Position numbers and translations under genes: made by a program
In this document: piece by piece, positions 1 through 6,309 of the stretch
Layout: every line of letters begins with the position of its first letter
Numbering within the stretch: position 1 is the stretch's first letter
NCBI GenBank assembly: GCA_009926035.1
Contig: RFPQ01000042.1
Coordinates: 1-6,793 of the forward strand
Reading direction: 5' to 3'
Length of the DNA: 6,793 nucleotides
Source of the DNA: Betaproteobacteria bacterium
GTDB lineage: Bacteria; Pseudomonadota; Gammaproteobacteria; Burkholderiales; Methylophilaceae
The notes under the pieces: generated by a model
Told to the model about the DNA's origin: nothing
Database searches by the model: none
Seen by the model: only the letters and a program-made list of their open reading frames with translations

Positions 1-320
1 TTAGCTTCGGCTATTTCTTTGTCATATTGTTTATTTTTAGTCCAGCCAAGCTGACCGTCATAGCGACCGAGTCCTGGATATAAAGATAAATAAACCAATC
101 CGAATACAATCGTGATTACAAATAAACGCACCCACCATAAAGGTAAAGGATTATTCATCTCTTTAAGATCTTCATCCCATACATGGCCACTCGTGCCATC
201 TTTGCTTTTTGTTACTTTAATTTTGCTTGTTTTCCATAAAAGTAATACACATCCTAAAATACCGCCAAGCGATATCACGTTAATAAGTATTGGCCAAAAA
301 TCATTTATAAAATCATTCAT
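1..320 (-). CDS. ccoP: CcoP, diheme c-type subunit of cbb3 oxidase (N-terminal part, cut by window edge)
   Basis: CcoP/FixP is the membrane-anchored diheme cytochrome c subunit that passes electrons towards CcoO and CcoN. Only the first 106 codons are present; the gene runs off the left edge, so the two CxxCH heme domains are not visible. Seen here: a hydrophobic segment at about residues 9-29, the FixP N-terminal signature around residues 46-64 (HVWDEDLKEMNNPLPLWW), a second hydrophobic segment at about 62-81, and then the typical LYPGLGRYDGQLGW stretch at 80-93. The ATG start overlaps the ccoQ stop codon by four bases (ATGA), which suggests translational coupling. A purine-rich AAAGG sits about 9 bases upstream of the start. 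It is the last visible gene of the ccoI-ccoS-ccoNOQP set. Assignment is firm from motif and context. Confidence 0.95.
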   Translation of the reverse strand, partial: MNDFINDFWPILINVISLGGILGCVLLLWKTSKIKVTKSKDGTSGHVWDEDLKEMNNPLPLWWVRLFVITIVFGLVYLSLYPGLGRYDGQLGWTKNKQYDKEIAEA

Positions 321-505
321 TTTCTTTTACCTTTTTTAGCAATTATTTTTTTATGTCTTGCGACTTTTGCATCCTCAGCAAATGGCAAATTTGCAGCCTC
401 TTTAAAATCTCGACTCTTTCTTTTATTCCAAGCCCAAATAAGAATAGATACAAATACAACGAAACTCCCTACTGTTGCAATTGATCTTAAATCATTGATA
501 TCCAC
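317..505 (-). CDS. ccoQ: CcoQ, small subunit of cbb3 oxidase
   Basis: This is a 62-residue single-span membrane protein of the CcoQ/FixQ family, a non-catalytic subunit that stabilises the cbb3 complex. Residues 11-26 form the membrane helix, followed by the basic stretch NKRKSR and the family-typical FKEAANLPFAED (34-45). The tail is very lysine-rich (HKKIIAKKGKRK). The start is GTG, chosen because a clear AAGGA lies 5 bases upstream at 511-515 and the resulting N-terminus (V/MDINDLRSIATV) fits the family. It lies 12 bases after ccoO, and its TGA overlaps the ccoP ATG, so ccoO, ccoQ and ccoP are almost certainly one transcript. Confidence 0.93.
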   Translation of the reverse strand: MDINDLRSIATVGSFVVFVSILIWAWNKRKSRDFKEAANLPFAEDAKVARHKKIIAKKGKRK

Positions 506-510
506 GAGCG

Positions 511-515
511 TCCTT
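511..515 (-). promoter_or_regulatory. Shine-Dalgarno site for the GTG-started ccoQ
   Basis: AAGGA on the minus strand sits 5 bases before a GTG codon and no competing ATG is near. It decides the non-ATG start of ccoQ. The site falls between the ccoO stop (518-520) and the ccoQ start. Confidence 0.7.
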
Positions 516-517
516 AT

Positions 518-1159
518 TTATTTAATATTTGTACCAAGTACTTGTAAATAACTAATTAATGCATCAAGTTCTGTTTTACCTTTCACTGCATCAGAAGCGC
601 CTTTGATGTCTTCATCACTATAAGGCACACCTACAATTCTTAATGCTTTCATTCTTTGTCGTACAACTGTTGAATCCACTTCTGTTTTTTCAAGCCATGG
701 ATAAGCTGGCATAATAGACTCAGGCACCACATCTCCTGGATTATTTAAATGTAGTCGATGCCATTCATCGCTGTAGCGTCCACCTACACGAGCTAAATCG
801 GGACCTGTTCTTTTACTGCCCCATTGAAATGGATGATCATAGACAAATTCACCTGCGACTGAATAATGTCCGTAACGCAGTGTTTCAGCACGAAATGGGC
901 GAATCATTTGTGAGTGGCAGTTATAACAACCTTCACGAAGATACACATCTCGCCCCATGAGTTGCACTGCTGTGTATGGCTGCATACCTTTAATGGGTTC
1001 AGTCGTTGACTTTTGATAGAAGAGCGGGACAATTTCTACAATGCCGCCAAAAGCGACTGTAATCAAAATCAAAATAATCATGAGAAAACTATTTGTTTCA
1101 ATCGTCTCGTGACTAAATCCTGAATTTTTTTTATCTAATTTTTTATTTTCTTTTGCCAT
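518..1159 (-). CDS. ccoO: CcoO, monoheme cytochrome c subunit of cbb3 oxidase
   Basis: CcoO is the membrane-anchored periplasmic monoheme cytochrome c that feeds electrons into CcoN. The 213-residue product matches the usual length. A cytoplasmic lysine-rich N-terminus is followed by one membrane anchor at about residues 25-47. The heme-attachment motif is CYNCH (C78, C81, H82) in the family-typical context [15 protein letters not shown]. Met150 in [11 protein letters not shown] is the likely axial heme ligand by family comparison. [14 protein letters not shown] (118-131) is also characteristic. The gene starts 11 bases after the ccoN stop. The ribosome-binding purines (AAGGGAAAAG) begin inside the ccoN stop codon, which indicates co-transcription and probably coupled translation. 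Confidence 0.97.
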   Translation of the reverse strand: MAKENKKLDKKNSGFSHETIETNSFLMIILILITVAFGGIVEIVPLFYQKSTTEPIKGMQPYTAVQLMGRDVYLREGCYNCHSQMIRPFRAETLRYGHYSVAGEFVYDHPFQWGSKRTGPDLARVGGRYSDEWHRLHLNNPGDVVPESIMPAYPWLEKTEVDSTVVRQRMKALRIVGVPYSDEDIKGASDAVKGKTELDALISYLQVLGTNIK

Positions 1160-1170
1160 TTTCTTTTCCC

Positions 1171-2604
1171 TTAGTGTGCTTTAACAGCAGGAATTAAAAT
1201 ACTTATTGGTTTACCATGAGTAGCTGTCTTAATGACATTCCATAACATCACTAACATACTGCCGAGGTAGAGAAGTCCACCTAATAATCGAATAATGTAA
1301 TAAGGATGTTTTGCTTTTACTGACTCAATAAATGTATAAGCTAAAGTGCCATCTTGATTTATTGCTCTCCACATGAGACCCTCCATCACACCAGAGATCC
1401 AAAGCGCTGTGATGTAGAGCACAATCCCTATAGTGGCCATCCAGAAATGAAGCTCAATCGCTTTCATGCTATACATTTGTTTTTGACCAAATAATCGAGG
1501 CACTAAGAAATAAAGGGTGCCCATAGATACTAAGCCGACCCAACCAAGTGCACCTGAATGCACATGGCCTACAGTCCAATCCGTATAGTGAGATAAGGCA
1601 TTCACTGTTTTAATTGACATCATCGGACCTTCAAAAGTACTCATGCCGTAAAAAGATAAAGAAACAATTAAGAATCTTAGAATTGGATCGGTACGTAATT
1701 TATGCCAAGCGCCTGAAAGCGTCATGATGCCGTTGATCATGCCACCCCAGCTTGGTGCAAGTAAAATAAGTGAGAACACCATGCCCAATGAAGATACCCA
1801 ATCAGGTAATGCTGTGTAATGAAGGTGATGAGGTCCTGCCCACATATAAGTAAAAATAAGTGCCCAAAAGTGAACGATCGATAAACTATATGAATACACA
1901 GGACGCTCGGCTTGTTTTGGCACAAAGTAATACATCATGCCCAAGAAGCCAGCTGTTAAGAAAAAGCCTACTGCATTATGGCCATACCACCATTGCACCA
2001 TGGCATCTTGAACGCCCGCATAAGCTGAATAAGATTTCATAAAGCCTGCAGGGATCTCGGCACTATTTACAATATGAAGTAATGCCACAGTGATAATGAA
2101 TGCGCCATAGAACCAATTTGCAACGTAAATATGTTTAATTTTTCTTTTTGCAATCGTGCCAAAAAATACGATGGCATAAGACACCCAAACAATAGCGATC
2201 AAAATATCAATCGGCCATTCAAGTTCTGCATACTCTTTACCAGATGTATAACCTAAAGGAAGAGAAATAGCCGCTGCTAAGATGACGGCTTGCCAGCCCC
2301 AGAAAGTAAAAGAAGCCAATTTGCCAGCAAACAAACGAGTTTGACAGGTTCTTTGTACGACATAATAAGAAGAAGCAAAAAGAGCCGATCCACCAAAAGC
2401 AAAAATTACCGCATTGGTATGAAGCGGACGAAGGCGACCAAATGAAGTCCAAGGAAGCCCTAAGTTAAGTTCTGGCCATACAAGTTGTGCTGCAATCACT
2501 ACACCCACCAGCATGCCCACAACACCCCAAACCACTGCCATGATTGAAAATTGTCTTATGACACCATCATCATAAATCGTGGATAAATTTGCTTTCGCGT
2601 TCAT
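1171..2604 (-). CDS. ccoN: CcoN, catalytic subunit I of cbb3-type cytochrome c oxidase
   Basis: CcoN is the heme-copper subunit that reduces oxygen to water at low oxygen concentration and pumps protons. The 477-residue product has about twelve membrane helices and is complete. Visible key residues, placed by alignment in my head to the known family, are: H62 ([10 protein letters not shown]) and H349 as low-spin heme b ligands; H209 ([11 protein letters not shown]), H259 and H260 (WAGPHHLHY) as CuB ligands; Y253 as the catalytic tyrosine expected to be cross-linked to H209; H347 ([12 protein letters not shown]) as the heme b3 ligand; and E325 (STFEGP) near the active site. All are intact, so the enzyme should be functional. 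The start is supported by AGGGGA about 5 bases upstream. An FNR-type box lies about 100 bases upstream, inside the end of ccoS. Confidence 0.98.
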   Translation of the reverse strand: MNAKANLSTIYDDGVIRQFSIMAVVWGVVGMLVGVVIAAQLVWPELNLGLPWTSFGRLRPLHTNAVIFAFGGSALFASSYYVVQRTCQTRLFAGKLASFTFWGWQAVILAAAISLPLGYTSGKEYAELEWPIDILIAIVWVSYAIVFFGTIAKRKIKHIYVANWFYGAFIITVALLHIVNSAEIPAGFMKSYSAYAGVQDAMVQWWYGHNAVGFFLTAGFLGMMYYFVPKQAERPVYSYSLSIVHFWALIFTYMWAGPHHLHYTALPDWVSSLGMVFSLILLAPSWGGMINGIMTLSGAWHKLRTDPILRFLIVSLSFYGMSTFEGPMMSIKTVNALSHYTDWTVGHVHSGALGWVGLVSMGTLYFLVPRLFGQKQMYSMKAIELHFWMATIGIVLYITALWISGVMEGLMWRAINQDGTLAYTFIESVKAKHPYYIIRLLGGLLYLGSMLVMLWNVIKTATHGKPISILIPAVKAH

Positions 2605-2644
2605 ATCTTCCCCTAAAACGAATACTTACTTAAAAATCTGATTT

Positions 2645-2660
2645 TGTGCCTAATAGCACA
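2645..2660. repeat. Inverted repeat TGTGC-N6-GCACA upstream of ccoN
   Basis: This is a perfect 5-base inverted repeat with a 6-base spacer, lying between the FNR box and the ccoN start in the 98-base leader. The half-site spacing equals that of CRP sites (TGTGA-N6-TCACA), but the inner base of each arm differs. It could be a weak regulator site, a small mRNA hairpin, or chance. Confidence 0.35.
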
Positions 2661-2702
2661 TTGATTCATACATGAGTTTCTCAAACTTTGGAGAATGGGG
2701 AT

Positions 2703-2716
2703 TTGACTTAGATCAA
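2703..2716 (-). promoter_or_regulatory. FNR/ANR-type box upstream of ccoN
   Basis: The site reads TTGATCTAAGTCAA on the minus strand and matches the FNR consensus TTGAT-N4-ATCAA at 9 of 10 positions. Its centre (2709.5) is about 105 bases upstream of the ccoN start, leaving room for a promoter and a leader of some 60 bases. I cannot pick a convincing -10 element at the class II distance. The TGA stop of ccoS lies inside the box. FNR-family control of ccoNOQP by low oxygen is well established in proteobacteria, so an internal anaerobic promoter for the structural genes is the likely role. Confidence 0.75.
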
Positions 2717-2850
2717 TCGTCGTGCAAAATACGTTCGCCTTCTTTTTCGGTATCTTCAAACTGTCCGCTATGAACTGCCCACCAAAGACCTACAAGAATA
2801 ACAAGCACTAAGATGACGGAAAAAGGCACTAATAAATAAAGAATATCCAT
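2713..2850 (-). CDS. ccoS: CcoS, cbb3 oxidase maturation protein (45 aa)
   Basis: The 45-residue product starts MDILYLLVPFSVILVL, has one membrane helix at about residues 5-23, and ends with the CcoS hallmark WAVHSGQFEDTEKEGERILHDD, in which WAV.SGQF(E/D)D and the terminal IL.DD are characteristic. CcoS is required to insert cofactors (hemes and CuB) into CcoN. The gene begins 29 bases after the ccoI stop, on the same strand, and is probably co-transcribed with it. The Shine-Dalgarno region is weak (AT-rich, no clear GGA). Its stop codon is embedded in the FNR box of the following ccoN gene. Length and motif are normal for the family. Confidence 0.94.
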   Translation of the reverse strand: MDILYLLVPFSVILVLVILVGLWWAVHSGQFEDTEKEGERILHDD

Positions 2851-2879
2851 AATTTTAAGTATAAGTCTTTTAGTTCAGG

Positions 2880-5165
2880 TTAAAAGGCTAATCGTGCTGC
2901 ATTCAAAATGACCAAAAGCGAGCTCAATGCCATACCTAATCCAGCTAGCCATGCTGGTAAAAATCCCATCACAGCTAAAGGAATACAAATCAAGTTATAT
3001 AAAGCTGCCCAAACTAGATTTTGCTTAATAATTTTCATCGTGCGTTTAGCCTCTTCTATCAATTGAGGAATAAGACGAAGCTCACCTTTTAAAATAATAA
3101 AATCTGATTGTGCTTGAGATAGGGGTGCACCTTGACCAAGTGCAATGGAGGCATGGGCAAAAGCTAATACAGGCCCATCATTTAATCCGTCACCTACCAT
3201 AAGTACTTTCGAATGTTGTGATTGAAGTAATTGAATATGTCTTAATTTATCTTCGGGAGAACATTGGCCTTTGATGTTTTGTATAGATAATTGATCCGCC
3301 ACTCTTTTAACAGATGACAATTTATCCCCTGATAAAATTTGAATATTTAAATGATGTTGTTTAAGTTTCTTAATCGATTGAAGTGCATCTTCTTTAATCG
3401 ACTCTGTCATCATGAAACTTGCCACCCAATCATCGTCATGCATTAAATGCACTTGTAATTGTTCTTCTTTTAAGTGATCAAACTCATTACCCTTTAAGCC
3501 ACAAAAACTAAGCGAGCCCAATTTAAAATTGCCTAAAGATGTTTTGGCCAATAATCCGCCGCCACTGATTTCTTCTATCTTTTTAATTTTCAAGGATAGA
3601 TCAATCTCACCAGCTTTTATAAAAGCTCTAGAGACGGGATGAAGAGAAGAAGCAGATAATGAAGACGCAATGACTAAAGCTTCTTTCTCAGTGATTTTTT
3701 TATTAGTAAATATTTTTTCAATAAAAATTTGATCATTGGTTAATGTACCTGTCTTATCAAATACTACTGTATTAATTTGCGTTAAAGCTTCAAGTGCTTG
3801 CATTTTTTGCACTAAGATACCTTGTCTTGCTAAAAAGCCCGATATACTTAACATCGCTGCAGGTGTTGCAAGAGAGAGCGCACATGGGCACGTCACAATC
3901 AATACAGCGACGGCTGCAACAATAGCTTTGGTGTGATCAAACTGCCAAAAATAAATAGCTACACTTAAAGCTAATAAAATCACAATCCATAAAAAATGTT
4001 TAGCAATACGATCTGCCATTAAAGCTAAACGTGGTTTATCAGTAGATGCTTTTTCCATCAAACGCACAATTTTGGCATAGCGCGTTTCTTGTCCTACAAG
4101 TTCAACTTGCATATGTACAGGATTGGTTAAATTAAAGCTGCCCGCAATAATTTTTGCGTGAATAGATTTTCTAATAGCGGCAGATTCTCCTGTTAATAAT
4201 GCTTCATCAGCATTTGTCGAACCCATTACAATTTGCCCATCCGCAGGAAAAGCTTCTCCAGGTTTCACTTCAACTGTATCGCCAACTTGAAGAAGATTGA
4301 CAGGTAATTTTTCAATAGTGCCATCAGGATTCACTCGATTGACTATACGAGGCATTCGCCTCATCAATACATCAAGGGCGCCTGCTGTTTTATCACGCAT
4401 TTTTAATTCAATCCATCGTCCTGTTAAAAGAAAAAATACAAACATAGTGAGTGAATCAAAATAAACTTCTTCACCAAGTAAGCTATTTGGATCAAAAGTT
4501 GCTGCAGTGCTTACAATAAACATAATCAAAATACCTAGCGATACCGGCATGTCCATGCTGATTTGTTTTGTTTTTAAATCATAAAGTGCGCTTTTAAAAA
4601 AAGGCCCACATGAAAATAACATCACAGGTAATGTAATGACCCAACTTGCCCACTCCATTAAACCCTTCATGTTGCTTGTCATTTCTCCAGGATTAGCCAT
4701 ATAAGTGGGCACTGAGAACATCATGACTTGCATCATGCAAAATCCGGCAACTAAAAGTCGCCATAAAGCTTGTCGTTGTGTTTTTTTACGCTCATCCTGA
4801 TGCAATAAATCGCTGGCTGGAAAAGCTTTATATCCAGCCTTATAAATACCACTTGCCCATTGAGATGGTTTAATAAGGTTAGATTGCCAAATAATTTTGG
4901 CATGTCCTGAAGTTGCATTAACCGTAGTTTCAATAACCCCTGATAAAGGCTTTAGTGCGTTTTCTACTTTAAAAGCACATGCTGCACAGTGCATGCCTTC
5001 GATGACAATGTACGATTCCCATCGTGTGTCATTTTTATTTGTGCTTTGACTAAAATGAGACCATTCATCAATAGTATCTAATGCTTTCCAATCACTGGAT
5101 TCGAGAGACAAAGCACTTTTTTTTAAACCATCTTGAATGGAAATACTTTTGATTGGAATGTTCAT
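2880..5165 (-). CDS. ccoI: CcoI, Cu-translocating P1B-type ATPase for cbb3 oxidase assembly
   Basis: This 761-residue P1B-type ATPase is of the CcoI/FixI type, which moves copper across the inner membrane for the CuB centre of CcoN. Domains in order: an N-terminal stretch without cysteines (1-50); one heavy-metal-associated domain with MHCAAC (C60, C63) at about 52-115; eight membrane helices; the actuator TGES at 325-328; the copper motif CPC at 426-428; the phosphorylation site DKTGT (D470); the nucleotide-domain HP (H509, P510); and GDGLND at 658-663 followed by GPVL. The helix-7 YN (723-724) and helix-8 MxxSS (745-749) residues indicate Cu(+) specificity. All catalytic residues are present. 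The location directly before ccoS and ccoNOQP separates it from a general copper-efflux CopA. The ATG is the first in frame, but its Shine-Dalgarno is weak. An FNR box lies 73 bases upstream. Confidence 0.96.
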   Translation of the reverse strand: MNIPIKSISIQDGLKKSALSLESSDWKALDTIDEWSHFSQSTNKNDTRWESYIVIEGMHCAACAFKVENALKPLSGVIETTVNATSGHAKIIWQSNLIKPSQWASGIYKAGYKAFPASDLLHQDERKKTQRQALWRLLVAGFCMMQVMMFSVPTYMANPGEMTSNMKGLMEWASWVITLPVMLFSCGPFFKSALYDLKTKQISMDMPVSLGILIMFIVSTAATFDPNSLLGEEVYFDSLTMFVFFLLTGRWIELKMRDKTAGALDVLMRRMPRIVNRVNPDGTIEKLPVNLLQVGDTVEVKPGEAFPADGQIVMGSTNADEALLTGESAAIRKSIHAKIIAGSFNLTNPVHMQVELVGQETRYAKIVRLMEKASTDKPRLALMADRIAKHFLWIVILLALSVAIYFWQFDHTKAIVAAVAVLIVTCPCALSLATPAAMLSISGFLARQGILVQKMQALEALTQINTVVFDKTGTLTNDQIFIEKIFTNKKITEKEALVIASSLSASSLHPVSRAFIKAGEIDLSLKIKKIEEISGGGLLAKTSLGNFKLGSLSFCGLKGNEFDHLKEEQLQVHLMHDDDWVASFMMTESIKEDALQSIKKLKQHHLNIQILSGDKLSSVKRVADQLSIQNIKGQCSPEDKLRHIQLLQSQHSKVLMVGDGLNDGPVLAFAHASIALGQGAPLSQAQSDFIILKGELRLIPQLIEEAKRTMKIIKQNLVWAALYNLICIPLAVMGFLPAWLAGLGMALSSLLVILNAARLAF

Positions 5166-5218
5166 TTTTGAATTATAGAGTTGTTTTATTTTAAAGGTAT
5201 CAATGAATTCGTAATTTA

Positions 5219-5232
5219 TGAATAGAAATCAA
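5219..5232. promoter_or_regulatory. Possible second, weaker FNR-like site
   Basis: TGAATagaaATCAA matches TTGAT-N4-ATCAA at 8 of 10 positions. Its centre (5225.5) is exactly 20 bases, about two helical turns, from the centre of the stronger box at 5239-5252. It would overlap or abut the presumed ccoI -10 region. The adjoining half-sites form the perfect inverted repeat ATCAAT-TATC-ATTGAT at 5228-5243. AT-richness makes chance matches likely. Confidence 0.3.
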
Positions 5233-5238
5233 TTATCA

Positions 5239-5252
5239 TTGATCTATCTCAA
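5239..5252 (-). promoter_or_regulatory. FNR/ANR-type box in the ccoI / DUF2788 divergent region
   Basis: On the plus strand the site reads TTGATctatCTCAA, 9 of 10 matches to TTGAT-N4-ATCAA. Its centre (5245.5) lies about 80 bases upstream of the ccoI start. A -10-like TAAATT on the minus strand (5218-5213) would put transcription near 5206 and the box near -40, the usual class II FNR position. The same box ends only 19 bases before the divergent plus-strand ATG at 5272, so FNR binding could also affect that gene. Strand is given for ccoI, the better supported target. Confidence 0.7.
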
Positions 5253-5271
5253 ATCATTTTTGTAAAAAATT

Positions 5272-5487
5272 ATGGCTTCTAATGAAATCGAAGCTTTAAT
5301 TGAAGCCGGGACTCCATTTATGATTGGTGGACTTATTTTATTTATGTTTTTTATTGTGTATGGTATTGCCAAATAAAGTAAAGCAAGCAAAGAAGGGACA
5401 ATCTGGCTTTTAAGTGTACTCTGGATGGGTGTTGTGGGTTATATTGCCAAAATCATTCTAGAATTTGTATTTAAGCAGAAATTATAG
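5272..5487 (+). pseudogene. DUF2788-type small membrane protein gene, interrupted by an in-frame TAA
   Basis: The frame opens at ATG 5272 and gives 34 codons (MASNEIEALIEAGTPFMIGG then LILFMFFIVYGIAK). It meets TAA at 5374-5376 and then continues in the same frame for 36 codons (SKASKEGTIWLLSVLWMGVV then GYIAKIILEFVFKQKL) to TAG at 5485-5487. The joined product would be a roughly 70-residue protein with two membrane helices. It fits the pattern I recall for DUF2788: a first helix, then LAK/W-E-SKAG.FGT, then a second helix ending GFI.K. The stop replaces the residue just before SKA, usually Glu in my recollection, so one base change (GAA to TAA) would explain it. No other stop or frameshift is seen. 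No Shine-Dalgarno is evident before 5272. The alternatives are a recent pseudogene, a sequencing error, a real 34-aa peptide, or readthrough. Function of the family is unknown to me. Confidence 0.65.
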
Positions 5488-5547
5488 TTATTACTATTAA
5501 TGATACTGCATTAAGTTTTATTCCATTTTTTAAACAAGGAAAACATC

Positions 5548-6162
5548 ATGATTGAATGGACTTTTATTATTAAAACAACCATTGCAATGATAGCAATTGT
5601 TGATCCCCCAGGTTGCTTACCTATTTATTTAAGCTTAACAAGCCAACATAAGAAAATTAATAAAAAAAATGTAGCAAAAATGACAGCTTTAACTGTCTTC
5701 ATCATCTTAGTAGTCTCACTTTTTCTTGGTGATAAAATTTTAAATATGTTCGGCATCAGCATGCCAAGCTTTCAAATTTGTGGCGGAGTACTGCTTTTGA
5801 TTATGGCTATTTATATGATGTTAGGTCGTAATCAAATTATGGAATCTACGCAAAATAATAAGTCAGAAAAAGAATTAATTGCATTTGTGCCGCTTAGCAT
5901 TCCACTATTGGCAGGGCCTGGAGCAATAAGTAATATGATTATTGCTGCACATCAGGCCCCAAATTTGATTAATCAAAGCTTTCTTATTTTGCCATGTTTA
6001 GCAGTATCACTTTTAATATGGCTGACATTAAGTTTTGCAGAAAATATTTCTAAAGTGATCGGTGCGGTTGGCACAAAAATTATCACGCGCGTCATGGGAT
6101 TACTTTTAGGATCTATGGCAATCGAATTTATTACTCGTGGCGTGTTAGATATTATTGCGTAA
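5548..6162 (+). CDS. MarC family integral membrane protein
   Basis: The 204-residue, very hydrophobic product matches the MarC/UPF0056 family in length (about 200-220 aa) and in its signatures: IVDPPGCLPIYLSLTSQ near residues 17-33, FVPLSIPLLAGPGAIS at 113-128, and the closing RVMGLLLGSMAIEFITRG at 181-198. About six membrane helices can be placed (roughly 7-27, 45-62, 72-92, 113-133, 144-164, 178-200). The biochemical role of MarC proteins is not settled: the early multiple-antibiotic-resistance link was not upheld and transport is only presumed. The start has a good AAGGA at 5536-5540, 7 bases upstream. It follows the interrupted small gene by 60 bases and precedes a small ORF by 6 bases. 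I left the symbol empty because only family membership can be claimed. Confidence 0.9.
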   Translation: MIEWTFIIKTTIAMIAIVDPPGCLPIYLSLTSQHKKINKKNVAKMTALTVFIILVVSLFLGDKILNMFGISMPSFQICGGVLLLIMAIYMMLGRNQIMESTQNNKSEKELIAFVPLSIPLLAGPGAISNMIIAAHQAPNLINQSFLILPCLAVSLLIWLTLSFAENISKVIGAVGTKIITRVMGLLLGSMAIEFITRGVLDIIA

Positions 6163-6168
6163 TGTTTT

Positions 6169-6309
6169 ATGAAGCAAATTCGAAAACTTAAATTACGTTC
6201 TCAAACACATTACGCACTTTTTCGTGCTGACTTACCTTTTAAACCTAAAGTTGAAAAAGACAAAACAAAGTTTAAAAGGCAGCCTAAATATAAAGCTAAA
6301 TTCGATTAA
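6169..6309 (+). CDS. Small basic protein (46 aa), possibly ArfA-like ribosome-rescue factor
   Basis: The ORF starts at an ATG 6 bases after the marC-family stop and ends with TAA. The product is MKQIRKLKLRSQTHYALFRA followed by DLPFKPKVEKDKTKFKRQPK and YKAKFD: extremely lysine- and arginine-rich, with no membrane segment. The stretch F-K-P-K-V-E-K-D-K...F-K-R-Q-P-K-Y (residues 24-41) lines up well with the ArfA core pattern F(R/K).(R/K)VEK.K....Y.RK.K(H/Y). ArfA is a small factor that recruits RF2 to stalled ribosomes. The similarity is judged by eye; a small basic ribosome-associated protein of another family is equally possible. There is no good Shine-Dalgarno, so translation would depend on coupling to the preceding gene. 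Existence of the gene is likely, its function tentative. Confidence 0.55.
   Translation: MKQIRKLKLRSQTHYALFRADLPFKPKVEKDKTKFKRQPKYKAKFD

Noticed and set aside
112..339. Plus-strand open frame antisense to ccoP and ccoQ
   Set aside because: It lies opposite the well-supported ccoP/ccoQ coding sequence, has no family likeness, and its content follows from the complementary codons.
1737..2452. Open frames at 1737-1925, 1860-2042 and 2237-2452 inside ccoN
   Set aside because: All are contained in the complete ccoN gene in other frames or the opposite strand; none has a recognisable motif.
3736..4933. Open frames at 3736-3936 (plus) and 4751-4933 (minus) inside ccoI
   Set aside because: They are shadows of the intact P-type ATPase frame.
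5374..5376. TAA read as an amino acid by a variant genetic code
   Set aside because: ccoO, ccoN, ccoI and the MarC-family gene all end at TAA at the expected C-terminus, so TAA is a normal stop here.
5377..5487. Independent translation of the second half of the DUF2788-type frame by reinitiation
   Set aside because: A purine-rich GAAGGGA is present at 5392-5398, but the first in-frame ATG is at 5425, too far away and inside the second helix.
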